Assembly (NCBI RefSeq): GCF_014638005.1
Contig: NZ_BMFG01000001.1
Span: forward strand, 264,421-328,420
From: Flavobacterium orientale
Lineage (GTDB): Bacteria; Bacteroidota; Bacteroidia; Flavobacteriales; Flavobacteriaceae
DNA length: 64,000 nucleotides
Reading direction: 5' to 3'
Position 1 is the first letter of the stretch. The number at the start of each line of letters is the position of its first letter. Positions 57,571 through 64,000 of this stretch are shown one piece after another. The notes beneath the pieces were generated by a model, which was given only the letters and a program-made list of their open reading frames with translations, was not told the DNA's origin and did no database searches. The translations under genes and the position numbers were made by a program.

Positions 57571-58320
57571 ATGCAGTTAGTTTTAAAAAGAGTAGCCGCT
57601 AAAATTTACAGTTTGCTAATTGCTTTCAAAGGCTTGCTTGGAAGGAAGACAGATACAACGCACTATTTTACTTTACATAATTTAAAAACAAAATACTCGG
57701 AAAAGAAAAAGATAGTTGTTTTGGCAAGCGGGCCCTCAGCAAATGAAGTAGCGTTGAATAAAGATACACTTTATGTTGTGACAAATTCCGGGTATAGATT
57801 GGTTAAAAATTTTGATTATTTGTATTTTATTAATGATGGTTTTTATGTTAAAAAAGTTCTGGCAATTGGCGATTACTTTTTAAAAGATACGCAAGAAATT
57901 GTGTTTTTTTATCAAAATTCTGAATTGCATAAAAAAGGGTTTTGTTTTCTGAAAAAACATTTGACAAAACTTTCAAAAAAAAATAAATACATGATTTCTG
58001 AATTGGACAGTCATTCAGCATCTTTAGAAAATTGGAATCATTTCTCAGGGTTTTACAAACAAAGAAACCTGCCGATTAAGATTCAAAACAGTGGTGTTTT
58101 TTTACTCTTGTTTGGTTATTTTTTGGCTATTGAGATGCAATTACCTATCGAAGTTTATGGCTTGGATTTGGGAGTTGGTGGGGTTAAACATTTTGACAAT
58201 AAAGGGGTGGCAGGTAAAAGCGTTACTAATGACAGGGTGCGTTCTAATGTTAAAATGTATTTGGATTTCATGACACAAGAACATACTGAATTTGTGAATT
58301 TTTCATATTTCAAAGGTTGA
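57571..58320 (+). CDS. GT42/DUF115-like protein, possible sialyltransferase-type enzyme
   Basis: 249 residues; family not certain. IVVLASGPSANEV (48-60), with GPS at 54-56, resembles the nucleotide-binding GNGPSL loop of GT42 sialyltransferases and the DUF115 motif. YVVTNSGYRLVKNFDYLYF corresponds to the following strand, and NSGVFLLLFGYFLAIEMQLP with VYGLDLG (173-201) matches the SGV...A...G...I...G.D pattern of both families. His207 follows, where a catalytic His might lie. It may transfer a CMP-activated acid sugar. No CMP-sialic acid synthesis genes are in the window. Confidence 0.55.
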   Translation: MQLVLKRVAAKIYSLLIAFKGLLGRKTDTTHYFTLHNLKTKYSEKKKIVVLASGPSANEVALNKDTLYVVTNSGYRLVKNFDYLYFINDGFYVKKVLAIGDYFLKDTQEIVFFYQNSELHKKGFCFLKKHLTKLSKKNKYMISELDSHSASLENWNHFSGFYKQRNLPIKIQNSGVFLLLFGYFLAIEMQLPIEVYGLDLGVGGVKHFDNKGVAGKSVTNDRVRSNVKMYLDFMTQEHTEFVNFSYFKG

Positions 58321-58327
58321 TACCTCT

Positions 58328-59428
58328 ATGAACAAAAGGCTACTTTTACTTACCTCAGAATTTCCTCCCTTACCGGGAGGCATAGGGACTCATGCTTTTC
58401 ATTTGGCATCGGAACTCTCAGAAAAAGGCTATACTGTTCAGGTTCATACCAACCGAAGGATGACTGATTATGAAGAGGAAGCTGCTTTTGACAGGTCGCA
58501 ATCCTTCACGGTTCGTCGCACGGAACGAAAAAATTGGGGGCGTACTTACTTGTATAGAATTGCAGCAGTTTTACAAATCGTTAAGCAAAAGCAACCTCAT
58601 ATACTAATAGCTTCCGGTAAGTTTTCCCTTTGGATGGGTGCTTTAATCTCGCTTTTTTTTACAAGTATAAGCAGTGTAGCCATTATTCACGGCACTGAAT
58701 TAAAAGCCGGTGGCTTTTTTAGCCGGTGGTTTACTAAAATGAGCTTAAAACGATTTGAAAAAGTAGTGGCGGTTTCTCATTTTACAAAGAATAAAATAGC
58801 AGCTATTTTACCTGATGTTTGCGTAACGGTCATTCCTAACGGAATTGTTTTGCCAGCTGCCTCTTTTTCAGACGTACAAAAAGAGCTTCCTGTTTCGTTA
58901 GTGACTGTAGGCAATCTTACCCGTAGAAAAGGACAGCACAATGTGATAAACGCTTTGCCGGAATTGCTTTCTTGGAAGGCTACGATTCAGTATCATTGTG
59001 TAGGTTTGCCGACAGAACTTGAAGCGATTAAAGCGAAAATAAATGAATTACAATTGGGAGATAGTGTTATTTTTCATGGTGTATTGACCGAAACAGAAAA
59101 ACGAGTACGACTGCAAAAAAGTCATGTGTTTATAATGTTGAGTGAGCATTTAGCCAATGGCGATTTTGAAGGGTTTGGTATTGCTGTTTTAGAAGCCAAT
59201 GCTTTAGGCTTACCGGCAATAGGCTCTGTCAACAGTGGCATAGCAGATGCAATACAAGAGGGGTATAGCGGTAAATTGGTTGATCCCCATGACCCAATAG
59301 CCATCAAAGCGGCATTGATTGAAATTTATGCAGACTATGAGACGTATTCAAGTCAAGCAAAAGTATGGTCACAACAATTTCAATGGAAAGATATCATTGA
59401 AAAGTATACAACTATAATTGAATCATGA
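58328..59428 (+). CDS. Glycosyltransferase family 4
   Basis: 366 residues, GT-B fold. LTSEFPPLPGGIGTHAFHLA is a textbook GT4 N-terminus with the glycine-rich loop. IIHGTELKAG, VTVGNLTRRKGQHNVI and the E-x7-E site EGFGIAVLEANALGLPAIGS follow. The N-terminal motif is shared with PimB/PimC-like mannosyltransferases, but the donor cannot be told. Ends with an ATGA overlap. Confidence 0.92.
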   Translation: MNKRLLLLTSEFPPLPGGIGTHAFHLASELSEKGYTVQVHTNRRMTDYEEEAAFDRSQSFTVRRTERKNWGRTYLYRIAAVLQIVKQKQPHILIASGKFSLWMGALISLFFTSISSVAIIHGTELKAGGFFSRWFTKMSLKRFEKVVAVSHFTKNKIAAILPDVCVTVIPNGIVLPAASFSDVQKELPVSLVTVGNLTRRKGQHNVINALPELLSWKATIQYHCVGLPTELEAIKAKINELQLGDSVIFHGVLTETEKRVRLQKSHVFIMLSEHLANGDFEGFGIAVLEANALGLPAIGSVNSGIADAIQEGYSGKLVDPHDPIAIKAALIEIYADYETYSSQAKVWSQQFQWKDIIEKYTTIIES

Positions 59429-60570
59429 AGCGAAAGAAACTAGTTATTATATCCCATACGGAGCATTACACCGATGCTTCCGGCACCATTTGTGGTTGGG
59501 GTCCTACGGTGCATGAAATCAATTATTTGGCGGATTATTGGGAAGAAGTGGTTCATGTAGGGTGTTATTATAGTTATTATCCACCACCAAGTTCTGTGGC
59601 TTATACTAAAACCAACATTACCTATGTTCCCATTCCTGCTTATGGCGGTAGTACCTTGAGGAAAAAAATAGGTATTTTAAAGAAAATGCCCGGCATCATT
59701 CGCACTGTAAAAAAGCAACTGATTGGGGCTACCGAAGTGCAATTACGAACACCTACCGCCATGGGTTTGTTTTTACTACCCTTGTTTACTTGGTTTTGGA
59801 AGCGGGATTATATTTTTTGGGTCAAATATGCCGGCGACTGGGAGCAGGAGAAACCACCCCGTTCCAATGGTTGGCAACGTTGGTTTTTGCAAAAGAAGTG
59901 GATTGATTTTCCGGTCACCATCAATGGGTTTTGGCCTCACCAAGCCCCACAATGTTATTCTTTTGAAAATCCCTGTTTGACAGAGGAAAATATTGCTACA
60001 GGTAAACTTATTGCAGCTACTAAAAAGTTTGAACCACCCTACGTGTTAACTTTTGTTGGCAGAATTGACCATGTTAAGGGAGTAGATAGAATTTTAAAGG
60101 CATTATCCCCTTTACCTCATGGGATAATTGAGGCGGTTCATATCATTGGGGATGGTCCTGAAAGAGCGTTGTGCGAAAAACTAGCCAGTCAGTTACCTAT
60201 ATCTATTATTTTTCACGGTTATTTAGATAGGGCTACTGTGCATCAATTTTTATCAGCTTCCCATTTTTTTTTACTGCCGAGTTCGAATGAAGGATTCCCT
60301 AAGGTCATTGCGGAAGCTGCTTGTTATGGTATTGTTCCAGTTGTTTCTAATGTTAGTAGTATAAAACATTACTTGCATGAGAATAATGCTTATGTTTGGG
60401 ATATAAATGGTCAGCAAACTTTTGAATCTGTTTTGGGAGAGGCAGTTTTTTCAGAAAAGTTGCAACTTGAACAAAAGTCAAAAAAAATACAGGAATTAGC
60501 AACACTTTTTACTTACACTAGTTATTTTAATAAATTAAATAAATTGATATTTAAAGAAACATTCAACTAA
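59425..60570 (+). CDS. Glycosyltransferase family 4 (GT1/4-like)
   Basis: 381 residues. The N-terminus VIISHTEHYTDASGTICGWGPTVHEI differs from the typical GT4 start, but the C-terminal domain is clear: VLTFVGRIDHVKGVDRIL, HIIGDGPER, then EGFPKVIAEAACYGIVPVVS as the E-x7-E site. Hence a GT-B retaining enzyme. It is 6 bp from the polymerase/ligase gene. Confidence 0.87.
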   Translation: MKRKKLVIISHTEHYTDASGTICGWGPTVHEINYLADYWEEVVHVGCYYSYYPPPSSVAYTKTNITYVPIPAYGGSTLRKKIGILKKMPGIIRTVKKQLIGATEVQLRTPTAMGLFLLPLFTWFWKRDYIFWVKYAGDWEQEKPPRSNGWQRWFLQKKWIDFPVTINGFWPHQAPQCYSFENPCLTEENIATGKLIAATKKFEPPYVLTFVGRIDHVKGVDRILKALSPLPHGIIEAVHIIGDGPERALCEKLASQLPISIIFHGYLDRATVHQFLSASHFFLLPSSNEGFPKVIAEAACYGIVPVVSNVSSIKHYLHENNAYVWDINGQQTFESVLGEAVFSEKLQLEQKSKKIQELATLFTYTSYFNKLNKLIFKETFN

Positions 60571-60576
60571 TTTAAA

Positions 60577-61986
60577 ATGAACAATTCCAACTATATACAA
60601 CTCATTGGTTTGCATTTTATAATTGGATTCTTGATCTTTTTTTTCAAGCCTCTTTCTTATGTATATACCCATTTGATAATTTTTGGGGGTATAATTTGGG
60701 TTTTAAGGAATAAGAATGCCAACGAAGAAGCTTTATTAGTTGCAGCTTATATTGCGGGTTCTGAACTTTTGATTCGAATGACGAAAGGTTATTTCTTTTG
60801 GGAATATGCCAAGTATAGTATTATTATTGTGCTATTTATTGGCATGTATTTTAAGGGATTTGCAAGAAATGCACTGCCTTATTGGATTTTTAGTTTGTTG
60901 CTTTTGCCTGGAATCATTATAGGAATGATAGAATTTGGAAGTGATCCACGTTTACGACAAAGCATTTTATTTAATATTTCTGGTCCAATCTGTTTGTTTG
61001 TAGGATCACTTTATTGCTATACAAGAGCTATTAGTTTGAAAAAGTTTATGAAAGTGCTATTGATAGTTGCTTTACCTATAATAAGTTGTGTGGTATATGC
61101 CTTTTTATATACTCCAGATTTAAGAGAAGCTTTAGTGCATACTGGTTCAAACTTTGCCACTTCAGGAGGTTATGGACCCAATCAAGTGGCTACTTTTTTA
61201 GGTTTGGGAATGTTTGTTTTTTTTACAAGAGCTTTATTCTCCTCTCCTACTAGGTTACAGTTTTTGATTAACTTGGCTTTGTCATTGGTTTTAGCTTATA
61301 GAGCATTGTTGACTTTCTCGAGAGGGGGTTTAATAACAGGATTGTTTATGATAGTACTTTTTTTAGGAATTGTTTTTTTTAAAGGAGGTACTAATGTTCG
61401 TTCAAAGTTGAGTATGGTAATGGTTTTACTTGGAATAGGTATGTTTTTTATTTGGATCTATACAATTGCAATAACTGGAGGTTTAATTGAAAAAAGATAT
61501 AAAAATCAAGATGCTCAAGGGCGAGCAAAATCAAGTGTTTTGTCTGGAAGAGAGGAAGTCGCGATGAGCGAAATTCAACTTTTTTTAGATGAACCTTTTT
61601 TAGGTGGTGGAGTAGGAAGCGGTCACAAATATCGAGAGGAGCATTTTGATATTTCAATTGCTTCCCATAATGAAGTTACGAGAATGCTAGGTGAACATGG
61701 TTTTTTTGGGATAATAGGTCTTTTATTGTTAATTATTACACCCTTAATTTTGTATCTTGATAATAAAAGCCATTTCTTTTTATTAAGTTTATTGGCTTTT
61801 TGGTTTTTAACTTTAAATCATGCTGCTATGCGAACGGCATTACCTGCCTTTATCTATGCCTTAACTTTACTTAAAATACACATTCATGAAATCCCTATTG
61901 TATATTGGAAACAAACTCTCCAAGCAAGGCAACAATCCCTCAACGATAGAAACGTTGAGCCGGCAACTACAACAGGAGGGGTTTAA
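60577..61986 (+). CDS. O-antigen ligase/polymerase family membrane protein
   Basis: 469 residues with at least ten hydrophobic segments and a large periplasmic loop. The family traits are LTFSRGGLITGLFM, then GREEVAMSEIQLFLDEPFLGGGVGSG and SHNEVTRMLGEHGFFGIIGLLLL, matching the H....L.E.G..G pattern of PF04932 (WaaL and Wzy). A WaaL-type ligase would move the finished O-chain to lipid A-core; a Wzy polymerase would join repeat units. The ABC exporter in the cluster favours a ligase. The C-terminus after the last helix (about 430-469) is hydrophilic and is encoded in the 101 bp overlap with the next gene. Confidence 0.85.
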   Translation: MNNSNYIQLIGLHFIIGFLIFFFKPLSYVYTHLIIFGGIIWVLRNKNANEEALLVAAYIAGSELLIRMTKGYFFWEYAKYSIIIVLFIGMYFKGFARNALPYWIFSLLLLPGIIIGMIEFGSDPRLRQSILFNISGPICLFVGSLYCYTRAISLKKFMKVLLIVALPIISCVVYAFLYTPDLREALVHTGSNFATSGGYGPNQVATFLGLGMFVFFTRALFSSPTRLQFLINLALSLVLAYRALLTFSRGGLITGLFMIVLFLGIVFFKGGTNVRSKLSMVMVLLGIGMFFIWIYTIAITGGLIEKRYKNQDAQGRAKSSVLSGREEVAMSEIQLFLDEPFLGGGVGSGHKYREEHFDISIASHNEVTRMLGEHGFFGIIGLLLLIITPLILYLDNKSHFFLLSLLAFWFLTLNHAAMRTALPAFIYALTLLKIHIHEIPIVYWKQTLQARQQSLNDRNVEPATTTGGV

Positions 61987-62905
61987 GGTTACGACTGTAT
62001 CCGATTATCAAAACAAAGTCTTCCGGTTGATGCACATGTGGATTGCAATTGTGTTACATTCCCGTAAAGTAGATGTGGTACTTATAGATGTGTACAGCAC
62101 GTTGAATTTTTGGTATGCTTACAGTTGTAGTTTGTTATGCCGTGTTTTTGATATCCCTTATATCCCCATCTTACATGGTGGAAATTTGCCTGCTCGTTTT
62201 CAAAATAATCCTAAAACAGCCATGGCTTTAGTTAACTATGCCTATAAAACAGTCATCCCCTCTGCCTATTTAAAAAAACATTTAGCTTCTTTTAACTTGC
62301 CAAGAGTGGAGGTCATTCCTAATACTATAGAACTGGCAAACTATCCGTTTAAACAACGAAGTGCGTTACAGCCCCATTTACTTTGGGTCAGAGCTATTGA
62401 TTCGATTTATAATCCTGAAATGGCTTTGCAAACACTGGCTCTTGTTCGAGAAGAATTTCCAGAAGCTCAATTGACCATGGTGGGACCGTATAAGTCAATT
62501 TCGGAAACAGCTTGGCAACAAACGTTGCAAAAATACCAGCTACCGGTTCGAATGACCGGGAAATTGACAAAAGAGGAATGGATTGGGTTAGCGGCATCTC
62601 ATACGGTATTCATTAACACCACCAGGATTGATAACATGCCTGTAAGTGTAATTGAAGCAATGGCACTTGGATTGCCGGTGGTTTCCACTGATGTAGGTGG
62701 TATTCCGCATTTGATACAGCACGAAGTCTCGGGTTTGTTGGTGCCCACTAACGATGCACCTGCTATGGCTCAAGCTGTGCTTCGTTTGTTGCGTTCGGAA
62801 GGCTTAACTGAAAAACTCACTTTAAACGCCAGAAAAGAAGTAGATAAATATGATTGGAGAGCGATTGCAGTGCAGTGGAAAGCACTGTTGGAGGGTGGTA
62901 TTTAG
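61886..62905 (+). CDS. Glycosyltransferase family 4
   Basis: 339 residues, GT-B fold. The N-terminus SLLYIGNKLSKQGNNPSTIE requires the start at 61886, which lies 101 bp inside the previous gene in another frame. ILHGGNLPARF, LLWVRAIDSIYNPEMALQ and the E-x7-E site DNMPVSVIEAMALGLPVVS follow. It is the last glycosyltransferase of the run; a TTTCAGTA repeat and a new promoter come next. Confidence 0.9.
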   Translation: MKSLLYIGNKLSKQGNNPSTIETLSRQLQQEGFKVTTVSDYQNKVFRLMHMWIAIVLHSRKVDVVLIDVYSTLNFWYAYSCSLLCRVFDIPYIPILHGGNLPARFQNNPKTAMALVNYAYKTVIPSAYLKKHLASFNLPRVEVIPNTIELANYPFKQRSALQPHLLWVRAIDSIYNPEMALQTLALVREEFPEAQLTMVGPYKSISETAWQQTLQKYQLPVRMTGKLTKEEWIGLAASHTVFINTTRIDNMPVSVIEAMALGLPVVSTDVGGIPHLIQHEVSGLLVPTNDAPAMAQAVLRLLRSEGLTEKLTLNARKEVDKYDWRAIAVQWKALLEGGI

Positions 62906-62907
62906 TG

Positions 62908-62933
62908 TTCAGTATTTCAGTATTTCAGTATTC
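62908..62933 (+). repeat. Octanucleotide run TTTCAGTA
   Basis: Three 8-bp units start two bases after the stop codon at 62903-62905. It is the one clear array that is not 7-bp. Confidence 0.8.
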
Positions 62934-63046
62934 CGTGTTTAGTGAATTAAGGAGAGGTTGTAGCGGTTTTAAAAGGATTGCTTTTAAGTGACATAAATTT
63001 ACTATTACGCAACCATAAATTTTTAATTATCCTATTGTTTACGCTA

Positions 63047-63076
63047 TTGTCAATGTCATTGATTTTTGTAACTTGC
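63047..63076 (+). promoter_or_regulatory. Predicted promoter for the polyprenyl-phosphate transferase
   Basis: TTG at 63047-63049, 19-nt spacer, TAACTTGC at 63069-63076. Close to the Bacteroidetes pattern, with transcription starting near 63083, about 15 nt before the ATG at 63098. This separates the last gene from the upstream operon. Confidence 0.45.
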
Positions 63077-63097
63077 CCTCTAAATTGAATTTTACCA

Positions 63098-64000
63098 ATG
63101 AAATCCAACAAAAAAATTCATTTTGAAATATCCGAGCGTAAAATTCTTTTGCGGGTATTTGATGTGTTTTTTGTTTTGGGAGCTTTGTATCTGGTAGGCG
63201 GTATTTTTAACTTCAGTTATTTCTATATCACCCCTTCCAATTTTTACTGGACATTGGTATTGGGACTTTATTTGTTGTTTTTCGGAACGGTGTTTGAAGC
63301 TTATAACCTCCAAGTGGCCAGTAATCAATTTCAAATGATACGGAGTGTGACTATCACGGCTTCCACTACGGTTTTGTTTTATTTGCTGACTCCTATATTG
63401 ACTCCTACCTTACCCAACAATCGGATTCAAATTCTCTATTTCTATTTGGCCGTATTGTTGGCCTTATTGATATGGCGATTGCTGTATCAAGTGTTTTTTG
63501 CATCGTATCGCTTTGAGAAAAAAGTGTTGTTGGTTTGTGATCATGAGGCGGTTTACGACTTGGTTTCGGGTTTGCAAAATGCCGATCCACATTATAAAAT
63601 AGTAGGTTATGTGGCAACTGATACAAAAGAGGACTATGTGAACACCGCTCTTACCATTCCTTCAGTAAATACGCTACATTTAGAGTCATTTGTAAAACAA
63701 AATGGCATTTCTGAAGTGGTGATTGCTACTGAGAAAACCGAAGCCATAACGGTAACTTTATACAACAAACTGCTTCTTTTGTTAGAAAATGGTTTTGTCA
63801 TTCGAGAATACATTCAAGTCTATGAAAGTTTGACCCAACGCATTCCAGTGCAATTTGTAGCCCGTGATTTCTACCGCTATTTTCCATTCAGCAGGAGCAA
63901 TCAAAACCAATTGTATTTGATCATTGTTCGCTTTTTAGAAATAGCAGTTTCTTTGGTTGGCATTGTTGCCGGCTTTTTAGTGGTCCCTTTTTTAGTAATC
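63098..64000 (+). CDS. Polyprenyl-phosphate sugar-1-phosphate transferase (partial, runs off the window)
   Basis: 301 residues from the ATG at 63098; reading frame open to the window end. The N-terminal half has four hydrophobic helices (about 18-110: LYLVGGIFNFSYFYI, LVLGLYLLFFGTVF, STTVLFYLLTPIL, ILYFYLAVLLALLIW). A Rossmann-like cytoplasmic domain (about 125-265: VLLVCDHEAVYDLVSG, EVVIATEKTEA) follows, as in WcaJ/WbaP-type proteins. The final helix (IIVRFLEIAVSLVGIVAGFLVV) is the start of the catalytic domain (PF02397). It should load the first sugar-phosphate on undecaprenyl phosphate to begin the polysaccharide. The catalytic part lies outside the window, so the sugar cannot be judged. 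Confidence 0.9.
   Translation, partial: MKSNKKIHFEISERKILLRVFDVFFVLGALYLVGGIFNFSYFYITPSNFYWTLVLGLYLLFFGTVFEAYNLQVASNQFQMIRSVTITASTTVLFYLLTPILTPTLPNNRIQILYFYLAVLLALLIWRLLYQVFFASYRFEKKVLLVCDHEAVYDLVSGLQNADPHYKIVGYVATDTKEDYVNTALTIPSVNTLHLESFVKQNGISEVVIATEKTEAITVTLYNKLLLLLENGFVIREYIQVYESLTQRIPVQFVARDFYRYFPFSRSNQNQLYLIIVRFLEIAVSLVGIVAGFLVVPFLVI

Overview
The window looks like a chromosome segment of a flavobacterium (Bacteroidetes, Flavobacteriaceae). The DNA is AT-rich and Shine-Dalgarno sequences are mostly weak. Several genes are preceded by the Bacteroidetes-type -7 box TAnnTTTG. Three giant secreted proteins end in type IX secretion (T9SS) sorting domains of types C and A. No tRNA, rRNA, CRISPR array, transposase or integrase was found.

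Layout. (1) 1-819: four tandem copies of a 200-bp REP-like unit. (2) 1326-23906: three very large secreted multidomain proteins on the + strand; the second and third share a near-identical C-terminal module, sorting signal and terminator. (3) 24781-29373: a multi-PAS membrane histidine kinase and a stand-alone receiver protein. (4) 30083-35431: a tight four-gene minus-strand operon of exported proteins (a coiled-coil protein with repeated DFW motifs, two paralogous Sel1-repeat proteins, and one unknown). It is flanked on both sides by two families of direct repeats, one forming a long hairpin with compensatory changes. (5) 36472-64000: a + strand surface-polysaccharide cluster. It holds an ABC exporter (Wzm/Wzt), eight GT4-type and four GT2-type glycosyltransferases, an exostosin-like enzyme, three class I and two FkbM methyltransferases, two asparagine-synthase family proteins, a GT42/DUF115-like protein, an O-antigen ligase/polymerase, and the start of a polyprenyl-phosphate sugar-1-phosphate transferase cut by the window end.

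How the genes fit together. The last gene would charge undecaprenyl phosphate with the first sugar, the glycosyltransferases and methyltransferases would build and decorate the chain, and Wzm/Wzt would export it. The PF04932-type protein could be the O-antigen ligase. In Porphyromonas gingivalis, T9SS cargo is attached to a special LPS, so secreted T9SS proteins close to an LPS-type cluster may be functionally linked; that is inference. Many cluster genes overlap by 4-20 bp, so translational coupling is likely. Base composition changes abruptly inside the cluster (42.06-44.76 kb, 52.6-53.5 kb, 55.7-56.7 kb), indicating mosaic assembly.

A second theme is intergenic repeats. Arrays of 7-bp repeats with different motifs start at or just after the stop codons of many + strand genes, and palindromic REP-like elements fill most of the long gaps.
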